Below are positions 1 to 7,068 of a stretch of 32,764 nucleotides of DNA, in pieces. The first letter of the stretch is position 1. Each line of letters begins with the position of its first letter. Made by a program: the position numbers and the translations under genes. The DNA is from an uncultured Muribaculaceae bacterium (GTDB lineage Bacteria > Bacteroidota > Bacteroidia > Bacteroidales > Muribaculaceae): assembly GCA_910584905.1 (NCBI GenBank), contig CAJUCQ010000076.1, forward strand, positions 1-32,764, read 5' to 3'. Below the pieces are notes generated by a model that made no database searches, was not told the origin of the DNA, and saw nothing but the letters and a program-made list of their open reading frames with translations.

Positions 1-118
1 GGTTATCAAGAAACTACGAGGATTCTTTAGAAACAGCAAGGCAAATGGTCATTATTGCAGGCATTGCGATGCTGCTAAATCGGCTCCCGAATATTAACAT
101 TCATTATTAAACACCCTC
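1..118 (+). mobile_element. Right end of an IS5-like insertion sequence (partial)
   Basis: The window opens inside an insertion sequence. A transposase C-terminus in frame 3 stops at 108-110. The bases 108-118 (TAAACACCCTC) read on the other strand as GAGGGTGTTTA, which resembles the GAG-starting terminal repeats of IS5-group elements. I place the right end near 118 because the interrupted gene resumes in frame at about 119. The left end and the partner repeat lie outside the window, so the boundary is inferred. Confidence 0.5.
3..110 (+). CDS. IS5-like transposase, C-terminal fragment (cut by window edge)
   Basis: Only the last 35 codons are present. They read LSRNYEDSLETARQM, then a short hydrophobic helix (VIIAGIAMLLNRL) and the stop. 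From memory of the family, DDE transposases of the IS5 group often end with an R-N/R-Y-E segment, a helix and a short hydrophobic tail, and this matches that layout. The catalytic part is upstream of the window, so nothing can be said about whether the element is active. Another frame (2-97, ending SAPEY) is also open here, but it does not resemble a known protein end. Confidence 0.6.
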   Translation, partial: LSRNYEDSLETARQMVIIAGIAMLLNRLPNINIHY

Positions 119-121
119 GTA

Positions 122-865
122 ATGTTTGAATTGGGTTTTGCCGTGAGATGTTTAGGTTGGGAAAGAATAATTTGTATCTGTAATGAAGAATTCGGGCATA
201 TTGATTGCTTGCCTTTCGACATCTCGAAACACCGAATCCTTGGCTATAAAAAGAAAGAAGATGACAGGAAAAGCCTCCGATCTCTATCTTTGATTAAGCC
301 ATTAGAAGATATAGTCAATAATTATGAATCAATTCTCTTGCATGGCAATGAGTTCGACTACAAGAAACATGATGTTGAAATTTTTAACAATCTAATGGGC
401 TTTGTAACAGAACGGGAGTTTATCAATAGTATAAATGATTTTAAGAGTACAGGTCGATTCTTTAAGTGGTACGAAAAGGGGTGGGATTATATTCAATATT
501 TTCAAGAATACCCGGAAAATAAGTTTGTGAGTCTTGTCCTTAATGAGTCTTTCAAAGAATTGTCTATCGCATTAGATAATCTTAAATCTTTGACATGTAG
601 AATTTGTCATGCTTATAATACACAATATTGGGAGTATGAGGAACCAGATATAGAGTATACTAAAGAACAAATTCAAGAGATTTTAATGACGCAAGAATAC
701 CGAAAGAGAGATATACCATATCCTTCGAATTGTGATGATAATAATCTTCGCAAATATTATGATGCGATTGAGAAAGATGAAAAAGATATTGTTAAGCATT
801 CAAATGATATACTGACGGCGTATTCTATTTTTAGGGATGCCGTAAAAAGAGAATTGATAATATAA
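122..865 (+). CDS. TIR-like domain protein, probably N-terminally truncated
   Basis: The 247-aa product starts abruptly with MFELGFAV, then LGWERIICICN and LPFDISKHRI. From memory, the pattern ELGYA - GW.R.I - N..FG - LPFD.R.RR - Y forms the second half of TIR-like nucleotide-binding domains in bacterial defence-type proteins. The first half, with the opening beta strand and glycine loop, is missing. The frame stays open upstream to the stop at 95-97, inside the insertion-sequence end, which suggests the IS replaced the N-terminus. The remaining C-terminal part (about residues 60-247) is hydrophilic and helical and I do not recognise it. The gene is AT-rich like the rest of the mobile region. 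It is probably a non-functional remnant, though translation from the internal ATG is possible. Confidence 0.55.
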   Translation: MFELGFAVRCLGWERIICICNEEFGHIDCLPFDISKHRILGYKKKEDDRKSLRSLSLIKPLEDIVNNYESILLHGNEFDYKKHDVEIFNNLMGFVTEREFINSINDFKSTGRFFKWYEKGWDYIQYFQEYPENKFVSLVLNESFKELSIALDNLKSLTCRICHAYNTQYWEYEEPDIEYTKEQIQEILMTQEYRKRDIPYPSNCDDNNLRKYYDAIEKDEKDIVKHSNDILTAYSIFRDAVKRELII

Positions 866-870
866 TAGCC

Positions 871-901
871 CCATTGATGTTAGATAAATATCATTCAATG
901 G
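871..901. terminator. Hairpin between convergent genes
   Basis: Seven-base perfect arms CCATTGA (871-877) and TCAATGG (895-901) flank a 17-nt AT-rich loop. It sits between the stop of the plus-strand TIR-like gene (865) and the stop of the minus-strand relaxase gene (914). That is where a bidirectional terminator would be expected. There is no strong T-run on either side. Confidence 0.4.
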
Positions 902-913
902 AGCGTAAGTCCA

Positions 914-2110
914 CTATTTCATCGAGAAACCTCCGTTGAGATTCTTACCTCGTTTCTTGGCTCGAAAGGCGGCAAGGGCTTGTTTTATCGGCATATCAGG
1001 GTGTCGGCGACGGAATTCCGGCCATGTTTCGCTGTTGCCTCCCGATACCGTGCATGGGCCTTCTTCTGTGGGGGATTGGAATGCTCCCCCATATAGCCCG
1101 AAATTGTTGTGTCCTTGCGCCTGTGCCGGAGCATCGGGATTTGATGAAAACAACTCCGGTTTGAGTTCTTGAGGATTGAACTTGACAAATATAGTGGAGT
1201 ATTCGCCATTACATCCGTCGATGCGGATTGTTTTGCCGGAAGTGTAATCCCGGATTTGCGATGCGGATAACTTCACGCCTTTGTATGAATAGAACGGCAC
1301 AATAGAACCATCGGCATACATCCAGCTTGATTGCTGATGCAGCGGTCTGTTCTTTGCAAGATGAACCTTGATGTTGCCGAAGCTGAAACGTCTGTCAATC
1401 TTCGATGCCGGAAACCGTTTGCCTTTACAGATGAATGAAAGACCCTGAATCTCGTTTGTGCCTCGGCGGTATTTGTATTCAATACTAACTCCGAAGGCTT
1501 TCAATTTAGCCTCAAACTGCTTGAAAGTATGTATGCCCGAATCATGCCATACGGCATTGACGGCGTTGAAAATCTCGTAGCGAATCTTCTCCGTGCCTTT
1601 CAGTCGTTGGGTGTTGGTATGGCTCTTGTCATTGGCAATATACAGTCCGTATTCTTTAGTCAAATCCATGCAGACTTTTCTATTTCGGGCAAAATCATTC
1701 CTGTCCGAAATCATTTCGGCATGGTCGTTTATCCGGCAGAACACAATATGGCAGTGTGGATGCTCTTTGTCAAAATGCCTTACAATGATGTATGGCGTAT
1801 CGGTAATTCCCATTGTCTCCATATATTTATCGGCGATTTCAACCATCGTCTTGTCATCTATTTTGTTCTTGTCGTTGGCATGAAAATCGAGCGAGTAATG
1901 GCCTACGGGTTTCTTAATTTCGGGTCGCAAGGAGCGGTTATCCTCAAAAGTCCTGATTATTTCCTCCCGGTCGGCAGCGGCCAGTATATCTGAACAAGCG
2001 ATTAATTTCCATTCATCAGATGGGGTGCCATCCGGATTATCCTTGCTTGCGCGGGTCACATAGTTGACGCAGTTGCGAAAACTGTTGCCCTTGACAATCT
2101 TAGCCATCAT
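914..2110 (-). CDS. mobA: Relaxase / mobilization nuclease (MobA-type)
   Basis: This 398-aa protein should nick the origin of transfer and pilot the strand during conjugation. The N-terminus MMAKIVKGNSFRNCVNYV carries a tyrosine (Y17) suitable as the nicking residue. The three-histidine metal motif is clear: RHFDKEHPHCHIVF at about 111-124, with H117, H119 and H121, preceded by GHYSLDFH at 70-77. This is the Relaxase (PF03432-like) arrangement of Bacteroides mobilization proteins. The C-terminal third is less conserved, with a proline-rich stretch and a basic RAKKRGKN tail. The start is ATGATG (2110 or 2107), overlapping the MobC stop, so the two genes are translationally coupled. It is the last gene of the mobilization operon and appears full length. 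Confidence 0.88.
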   Translation of the reverse strand: MMAKIVKGNSFRNCVNYVTRASKDNPDGTPSDEWKLIACSDILAAADREEIIRTFEDNRSLRPEIKKPVGHYSLDFHANDKNKIDDKTMVEIADKYMETMGITDTPYIIVRHFDKEHPHCHIVFCRINDHAEMISDRNDFARNRKVCMDLTKEYGLYIANDKSHTNTQRLKGTEKIRYEIFNAVNAVWHDSGIHTFKQFEAKLKAFGVSIEYKYRRGTNEIQGLSFICKGKRFPASKIDRRFSFGNIKVHLAKNRPLHQQSSWMYADGSIVPFYSYKGVKLSASQIRDYTSGKTIRIDGCNGEYSTIFVKFNPQELKPELFSSNPDAPAQAQGHNNFGLYGGAFQSPTEEGPCTVSGGNSETWPEFRRRHPDMPIKQALAAFRAKKRGKNLNGGFSMK

Positions 2111-2502
2111 ACGCTTTCAGCCTCGTTTCGATATTTCATAATGAGATTTTGAACGAACAATTTGTTCTCCAAAATCTCTTTCCAAGTACGCATGAACATA
2201 TCCTCCGTTGCTCCGCCTTTGATAATGGCGTTGACAAATTTGGCGATTTGATTAAGGTTGGAGGCTATACCCTGAAGGTCGCGTATGGCCTTCAAATCAC
2301 GAGGCGAGAGGCGTTCAACCACCTTGCCTTTGGCGGAGATCTGCCGTATATATTCCGAACGGTTAAGCCCGGCGGTGATGGCCTTGTCCATCATCTGACG
2401 GTAGCTGTCTATGTCGAATTTCACAGGCACGATGATTGACTTTCGTTCATCTGCAGGAAGTGCGGGACGCCCTTTTGAAGGGCGAAAATTGGATTTTTTC
2501 AT
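2107..2502 (-). CDS. mobC: Plasmid mobilization relaxosome protein MobC
   Basis: This is a 131-aa accessory protein that helps the relaxase open oriT. The middle has a ribbon-helix-helix-like segment (PVKFDIDSYRQMMDKA, then RSEYIRQ). It is followed by the MobC signature ASNLNQIAKFVN at about residues 82-93. The N-terminus is basic (MKKSNFRPSKGRP), which fits DNA binding. Its stop overlaps the relaxase start by 3-4 bases. Upstream lie a G8 tract (2512-2519) and the candidate oriT, the usual position for autoregulation by a relaxosome protein. Length is typical of the family. Confidence 0.85.
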   Translation of the reverse strand: MKKSNFRPSKGRPALPADERKSIIVPVKFDIDSYRQMMDKAITAGLNRSEYIRQISAKGKVVERLSPRDLKAIRDLQGIASNLNQIAKFVNAIIKGGATEDMFMRTWKEILENKLFVQNLIMKYRNEAESV

Positions 2503-2549
2503 ATCTGAAAAGGGGGGGGATGTTTAATGATGATTTTGTGACCGTCGGG

Positions 2550-2659
2550 AGCGGAATGGGGGGCGAGTAGTTTGCGGATTACTTGTAATACGGAAACATA
2601 AACTCGCTCCCACCCATTCCGAACCCTGCGGATAATTTCGAGGTGCGCGAAATTACAAG
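2550..2659. other. Candidate origin of transfer (oriT) with nested inverted repeats
   Basis: The noncoding gap between mobC and the DUF3408 gene holds three nested inverted repeats. The inner hairpin is AATTTCG (2634-2640) / CGAAATT (2648-2654) with a 7-nt loop. A wider perfect pair is CTTGTAAT (2582-2589) / ATTACAAG (2652-2659). An imperfect pair couples GCGGAATGGGGGGCGAGT (about 2551-2568) with the region 2602-2621. A repeat-rich gap next to relaxase and MobC genes is the standard location of an oriT. No nic site can be assigned by eye. Confidence 0.55.
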
Positions 2660-2686
2660 GCTTTAGCCGTTATAGTCGCTGCACCG

Positions 2687-3226
2687 TCAGAGCTTACGCC
2701 ATGCCTCGACATCGTCTTTATAAGTGTCTATATGTTGGCGGCAGATTGATTCAACCATAGAACTGACATTTGCGCCTCGGTTACCGAGGATTCGGGCTAT
2801 TCGTTCAAGTTGCTCCCATGTGCCATTTTCCATGACCACGGTATGACGCTTGACAATCTTTATCGGTGTGAGGTATGTAGCCTTGTATTCTTCCAAACCG
2901 AGTTTGCGCTGTTTACCGCTTATGCGGTTCTGTTTCGGTTTGCTGAATGAATCAGGTAGACCTGATATTTCCGTTAAACTCGTTTCAACGGGTGCTTCAG
3001 AAGATGTTGTTGAATCAGCTGATTCAGTTTCACCTTTATCTACACCAAACAGATTTGGCGAGAACACCGGATTAGGTTGAATTTCGACATTGCTATCACT
3101 TACGGTATTATTGAGTATGCCGTTGTTTTCGACAATCGGATTCACGGAGGAATCGTTGTCATAGGTTGCCGCAGTAAACTCGTCTGACTGCGCAACCGGG
3201 AATGGAGTTGTTTTCTTTGAACTCAT
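2687..3226 (-). CDS. DUF3408 domain protein of mobile elements
   Basis: The 179-aa product has a long polar, low-complexity N-terminus (about 1-95, rich in S, T, N, E and P). The compact basic C-terminus contains KQRKLGLEEYKATYLTP and then RHTVVMENGTWEQLERIARIL, ending with a helix (VSSMVESICRQHI). This layout matches the DUF3408 family, a small DNA-binding-like protein typical of Bacteroides conjugative and mobilizable elements, where it sits near the mobilization genes. Its molecular role is not established to my knowledge; a relaxosome or partition-like DNA-binding role is inference. It is encoded immediately upstream of the candidate oriT on the same strand as mobC and mobA. Confidence 0.75.
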   Translation of the reverse strand: MSSKKTTPFPVAQSDEFTAATYDNDSSVNPIVENNGILNNTVSDSNVEIQPNPVFSPNLFGVDKGETESADSTTSSEAPVETSLTEISGLPDSFSKPKQNRISGKQRKLGLEEYKATYLTPIKIVKRHTVVMENGTWEQLERIARILGNRGANVSSMVESICRQHIDTYKDDVEAWRKL

Positions 3227-3251
3227 TGAACTTTGGGAAATAGGGTTGATT

Positions 3252-3331
3252 TGTTGCCGGATTTTTCCGACAACAGATTGAAATTAGAATTTGAATTGCA
3301 GATGGCGCATCGCATAACTTGATTGCGATGC
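3252..3331. repeat. Two hairpins in the gap between excisionase and DUF3408 genes
   Basis: The first is TGTTGCCGGA (3252-3261) / TCCGACAACA (3266-3275) with a TTTT loop and one mismatch. The second is a perfect 8-bp pair, GCATCGCA (3307-3314) / TGCGATGC (3324-3331), with a 9-nt loop. They lie downstream of the HTH gene and upstream of the DUF3408 gene, both on the minus strand. They could be a terminator for the first, operators for the second, or part of the transfer or replication signals. Confidence 0.45.
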
Positions 3332-3374
3332 TGATGAATCAAACCGGTATGGCGATTCAACAGGAGATACCGGG

Positions 3375-3692
3375 TTATCTCTTGTTCTCGATTTTCGCCT
3401 TATCCAGTTTCGCCAGATAGGTTGCCGCATCTTCTTCAATTTGCGCGAGGCTCTTAACCGGATTCTGACGCATCCAGCTGTTAAGTTCGCTTTTCTCGAA
3501 ATAGATGATTTTGCCGTTAGGTTTGTAATGAGGTATCTGTTTCGCCGAAGTCATCTTGTAGAGTGTGCTACGGGAAATGTCAAGGTAGATGCTTGCCTCC
3601 TCAAGGCTCAGCACCTCCTTTGCAAGAAACACGAGGCGTTCAAGCGTTTCTATACGTGTGAGTAAATCTTTGTTTGTTATCTCCATTCGCAT
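3375..3692 (-). CDS. Excisionase-family helix-turn-helix protein
   Basis: This is a small DNA-binding protein of 105 aa from the start chosen here. The MerR/excisionase-like winged helix is clear: EVLSLEEASIYLDISRSTLYKMTSAKQIPHY, then the wing GKIIYFEKSELNSWM. Such proteins in Bacteroides elements act as recombination directionality factors or small regulators for the integrase. A longer frame runs to 3797, but a TAnnTTTG promoter box lies at 3758-3765 inside that extension. Starts at 3692 (MRMEITNKDLL) or 3686 are therefore far more likely. The protein ends with a charged helix (EEDAATYLAKLDKAKIENKR). It is encoded separately from the upstream hypothetical gene, with its own promoter. Confidence 0.82.
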   Translation of the reverse strand: MRMEITNKDLLTRIETLERLVFLAKEVLSLEEASIYLDISRSTLYKMTSAKQIPHYKPNGKIIYFEKSELNSWMRQNPVKSLAQIEEDAATYLAKLDKAKIENKR

Positions 3693-3757
3693 TTGGGGGA
3701 TTAAAGGGTTACGAATAGGAGGCCGTCGCCTCCGGGGTTCGTGATTCGAATCGGAGG

Positions 3758-3765
3758 CAAAGGTA
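3758..3765 (-). promoter_or_regulatory. Bacteroidetes -7 box for the excisionase gene
   Basis: The plus-strand bases CAAAGGTA read TACCTTTG on the minus strand, matching the TAnnTTTG -7 consensus. It lies 66 bases upstream of the 3692 start and rules against the longer 3797 start. No clear -33 TTTG is visible. Confidence 0.55.
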
Positions 3766-3906
3766 TGGCAGAAAGGTTTGAACGAGGATTTACCCATGTT
3801 TGAGAGCGTTGCCGATTCTCAAACATTTTGTTTTTAGTTGATTTGTTTTCAGATTGTTGCCGATTGCATAAAATGGGTGCTTCGGCAAATGGTTCTCAAA
3901 CTTTTC

Positions 3907-4878
3907 TCAAAGTTTTTTCAGTTGTTTTATATAGTTTCCGATGGTTTCATATTTTCCGTCATATCCGCAGTCCTTGATATAGCTCCATGCCGATGACAGG
4001 TCGGATTGATTGATGAAATCATCCTTTTTCGACGGGAAAAACAGGCGGCAGTTGGCAATGGTTGACTGCCATTGCGAGGTTATCTTTCCATGCTCGGCAA
4101 GGCTGCCAAAGAAAAAGGCAAGGACACGATTGTTTCTTACCCGTAAAGGTTCGGCGATGAGTTTGCCCCGGAATATTGCAGTCAATTCTTCCACTGATAC
4201 CGGATTGTTGAACATCTTTACCTCGTTGACGCAATCCACCAACAATGAAATCTGACGCTTGTTCAGCCGACATTCAAAAGGGTCTTTTGTATCGGCACAT
4301 TTGGGCTTGACCGTTGGAACTCCTGCATTTTTCTTTTTCGGCGCCGTTTCTTCTTTTTGCGGAGTGGATTGTTGAGCAGGAACAGTCACGACCTGAATTT
4401 GTGGAAATGAGGCGGTTTTCTTTTCGGCGACAGCAATCTTTGCCGGGTTGTTGCCGAGATAGCCAATATATCGTTCCAATGAGGTGGCGTTGACCATTTC
4501 ACGGAAATATGGCAGTTCATCGGAGTATGCCGTGTAACTGCTTTGGTAGTGAGTATGGTCGAAATCATTAAATCGAAATATCAGCCATTTGCGTTTCGCC
4601 TCTTTCGGTATTGATTCAAAGATACCGCTGTTCCATAGCCAATCGGTATGCTCATGCAAATCTGCAATCTCTGAAATCAGAGGAACGGAATAATACAGCG
4701 AATTGAGTTCACAACGTGCCTCATTCAGTTCATATTGATGCAGAGCGTGATAGCGTTCCTCGCTGAGATACTTGCGTTTGCTTTCAAGATTGTTTACCAG
4801 TGTATTAAAAGAGTGTTCGGCGCAAGCGTCCAAACACCCCTGTATCAAGTCGAAACGTGCTTTGAGTTCATAGTCCAT
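3907..4878 (-). CDS. Conserved-type hypothetical protein of mobilizable elements
   Basis: The 323-aa protein is not recognised. It has three parts. The N-terminal helical domain (about 1-150) is rich in aromatic and charged residues. A low-complexity linker (about 155-195) is rich in P, Q, K and T. The C-terminal domain (about 200-323) starts with DPFECRLNKRQISLLVDCVNE and ends with YDGKYETIGNYIKQLKKL. The C-terminal part resembles the RteC-like or element-specific proteins often found beside the excisionase in Bacteroides elements, but I cannot assign it to a family with confidence. No signal peptide or membrane segment is seen. It lies 33 bases downstream of the AbiV-type gene and may share its transcript. 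Confidence 0.6.
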   Translation of the reverse strand: MDYELKARFDLIQGCLDACAEHSFNTLVNNLESKRKYLSEERYHALHQYELNEARCELNSLYYSVPLISEIADLHEHTDWLWNSGIFESIPKEAKRKWLIFRFNDFDHTHYQSSYTAYSDELPYFREMVNATSLERYIGYLGNNPAKIAVAEKKTASFPQIQVVTVPAQQSTPQKEETAPKKKNAGVPTVKPKCADTKDPFECRLNKRQISLLVDCVNEVKMFNNPVSVEELTAIFRGKLIAEPLRVRNNRVLAFFFGSLAEHGKITSQWQSTIANCRLFFPSKKDDFINQSDLSSAWSYIKDCGYDGKYETIGNYIKQLKKL

Positions 4879-4911
4879 AATAAACTATGACAATGAATTA
4901 CTATGAATTGT

Positions 4912-5529
4912 TCAGCACAAACTATTATAAATGGTCTTTAATGTATCGAAGTATTTGTCAAATGAAGTGGATAGTTTCATACTAAGATTAGTCCATCCTA
5001 CCAATTTGTCATCAATGATTTCAATACATGCTAAAATGTAGGAGATTGCGATTTTAGGAGTTATATTCTCTGTGGGGATTATTAATTTATCTGCTTGAAC
5101 CTCGAAATACAAACAATTTTCGCGCAATTCACGAGTTTTGCCCTTACCAAAATTGTCATATATTTGCACTGTTAACTCATCTCCAATAACATTTTGAACT
5201 CTTTTGCCGATTAATAAGATTTCCTCATTAACAGCCGCTTTATGTTTTATTTCATGCTTTTTTAGACTGTCTTTCGCTGGTCTTCCATTATTTTCATTTT
5301 TAGACCTAAAACAATATACTTCCGCCTTTACTGATTCTTCAACGGCTGTTATTGCTAAGAATAACGCTTGCGTATATCTTCTATTTTGGCTTAACAATAT
5401 TGCTGATGATAGTAGGTCATCTATATGAAGCAGACATTTGTCAAAATTATCAGATATCGGATTAGGCATTTTCACACCATTGGGGTCCTGCAAAACGGAC
5501 TCATATATATGCAAAAATCTTTCACTCAT
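4912..5529 (-). CDS. abiV: AbiV-type abortive infection protein (HEPN fold)
   Basis: This 205-aa protein carries the AbiV hallmark helix RYTQALFLAITAVEESVKAE (about 51-70), with the paired glutamates 64-65, and a downstream KHEIKHKAA segment (91-99). AbiV proteins are HEPN-domain phage-resistance factors; lactococcal AbiV aborts phage development by blocking translation. Whether this homologue does so is inference. The gene lies 9 bases downstream of the AlbA_2-ATPase gene on the same strand, so the two are almost certainly co-transcribed from the promoter at 7039. No membrane segment is seen. Length is usual for the family. It is probable defence cargo of the mobilizable element. Confidence 0.72.
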   Translation of the reverse strand: MSERFLHIYESVLQDPNGVKMPNPISDNFDKCLLHIDDLLSSAILLSQNRRYTQALFLAITAVEESVKAEVYCFRSKNENNGRPAKDSLKKHEIKHKAAVNEEILLIGKRVQNVIGDELTVQIYDNFGKGKTRELRENCLYFEVQADKLIIPTENITPKIAISYILACIEIIDDKLVGWTNLSMKLSTSFDKYFDTLKTIYNSLC

Positions 5530-5538
5530 AGTAATTAA

Positions 5539-7020
5539 TTATAAAACAATCCATATACCAGCTTTGTCGCTACCTTCACGCTTTATCCGGCCTTCTGATT
5601 TAAGAGTTTCTATTTCTCTAAAAATTGTACGAGATGTTACTCCTACTATTTTTGCTATTTGTTTCACGCTGATTCGTTTATCATGACGCATCAACTCTAT
5701 AATCTGTTCTTTGCGAGGAATATCTGTGACAGTTTCTGTTTTTTCTATGACATTGTCAGATTTTTCTGTGACATTTACTATGACACGAGGCGTTTTTTCT
5801 ATGCCATCTGTGCCACTTTCTATGACATCGGCATTTTCCACAACAACCTTGAACGTGGTATAGTCACTCAATAGGAATTGTGCGGGAGGGTTTCCGTTTT
5901 CTTCCAATAAGGTTGAAACGGTATTCACTCCGCTGCCAAATCTGTTGACATAACCAAGATTGAGCATAATTTCCGCAATATTGGGATTTCGGTAATCCGT
6001 TTCATTTGGGAAATTTTCAAGATTCACTTTACCATACAGATTTCCGGGATTGTCTATCTCAATGCGGTCGCTGTATTCGTAAAACTTTATCGGGGAGTTA
6101 TTGCCGTTATATGCCCGGTGCATCACGGCGTTCATTGCCAGCTCTCGAATTGCCTCCCACGGGTAGTTGATACGAGGTTCTTCACGCAAAACACTGACAA
6201 ATTCAGGCCGTTTGTATTCAATGGAATACTTGATGAAATACTCCAACTCCTTGAGCATCGAAATAAGATTGCCTTTGAATCGGTTTTCTTTCAACACCTT
6301 AGTTGCGCGATTCTTCCCTGCGAATTTCACATATTGGATATAGGCTCCGGGTATAAAATATTGTGGGTCAATGCTAAGGAGCAATAATCCAGCGTAAGTG
6401 GGGCAATTATAACGTGTGTCAAACAGCCGCAATGATGCCATTTGTTGAACCGTAGTCCGTTTGTCTTTTGCAAGTGTCTGTGGTGCAACAGCTTTTGTCA
6501 AATATTCGTTTTTGAATAGGTCGGCATCTAAATTGTCAATCGTAGCTTCCCTGCATGGGCGGCCATCAAAAGATGAACTGTGTGCTTGCCCTTTCTCGGT
6601 CAAAATCCGTTCTTCCTCTGTATTCGCTTCTGCTTTACGTGCACCGATGCGAATCCAGATCACACCTTTGTAGCGCACGGGAGTATCTTCGCTTGGCTGA
6701 ACTTCTATTATGGCAACCTCACCATCATTAAATGATTCCTTATAGACCATCATTGCCGGAGGCGGCAGAATCGTACCGCTGTTCCTTAATCCGGCGTATG
6801 CCCGGAGCTGTTCATCCGAGAATTTTTGCCCGTCAAGATTGCCGTTATCATCAGCACCTATAATAAAATATCCCGGCATGTTCGTATTCCGTATATCGTT
6901 GGCGAATGAACATATCGCCTCCGACATTTTCTTTGTATTGTCGGTGGAAAGTGTACGCTCTACACGTTCATTCTCTATGTCGCTCAACAGCGACCGTATT
7001 TCATCTTTTGTAAGGGGCAT
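5539..7020 (-). CDS. AlbA_2 (Schlafen-like) / ATPase / winged-helix protein
   Basis: The protein is 493 aa from MPLTKDE. Residues about 15-140 form an AlbA_2 (Schlafen-AlbA) domain (SEAICSFANDIRN, FIIGADDNGNLDG, VIWIRIGARKAEA). Residues about 285-390 look like an HATPase_c_4 domain (WEAIRELAMNAVMHRAY, then RIEIDNPGNLYG). A linker at about 398-433 repeats short VIE/VTEKT units. The last 55 residues are a winged helix (ISVKQIAKIVGVTSRTIFREIETL). Family members are annotated as transcriptional regulators or ATP-binding proteins and some occur in phage-defence islands. The start at 7020 is preferred because the promoter box (7039-7046) overlaps the alternative ATG at 7041. It is the first gene of an operon with the AbiV-type gene. 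Confidence 0.8.
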   Translation of the reverse strand: MPLTKDEIRSLLSDIENERVERTLSTDNTKKMSEAICSFANDIRNTNMPGYFIIGADDNGNLDGQKFSDEQLRAYAGLRNSGTILPPPAMMVYKESFNDGEVAIIEVQPSEDTPVRYKGVIWIRIGARKAEANTEEERILTEKGQAHSSSFDGRPCREATIDNLDADLFKNEYLTKAVAPQTLAKDKRTTVQQMASLRLFDTRYNCPTYAGLLLLSIDPQYFIPGAYIQYVKFAGKNRATKVLKENRFKGNLISMLKELEYFIKYSIEYKRPEFVSVLREEPRINYPWEAIRELAMNAVMHRAYNGNNSPIKFYEYSDRIEIDNPGNLYGKVNLENFPNETDYRNPNIAEIMLNLGYVNRFGSGVNTVSTLLEENGNPPAQFLLSDYTTFKVVVENADVIESGTDGIEKTPRVIVNVTEKSDNVIEKTETVTDIPRKEQIIELMRHDKRISVKQIAKIVGVTSRTIFREIETLKSEGRIKREGSDKAGIWIVL

Positions 7021-7038
7021 ATTGTCGGAGGTGTATTG

Positions 7039-7046
7039 CAAAGTTA
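7039..7046 (-). promoter_or_regulatory. Bacteroidetes -7 box for the AlbA-ATPase/AbiV operon
   Basis: Plus-strand CAAAGTTA reads TAACTTTG on the minus strand, a perfect TAnnTTTG. It sits 19 bases upstream of the ATG at 7020 and overlaps the upstream ATG at 7041, which argues for the downstream start. It lies in the short gap after the first integrase gene. Confidence 0.6.
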
Positions 7047-7068
7047 ATAAATTATTGGCACATAGGCG

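Noticed and set aside
3693..3797. Longer start of the excisionase gene
   Set aside because: A TAnnTTTG promoter box lies inside it, and the added residues do not fit the family.
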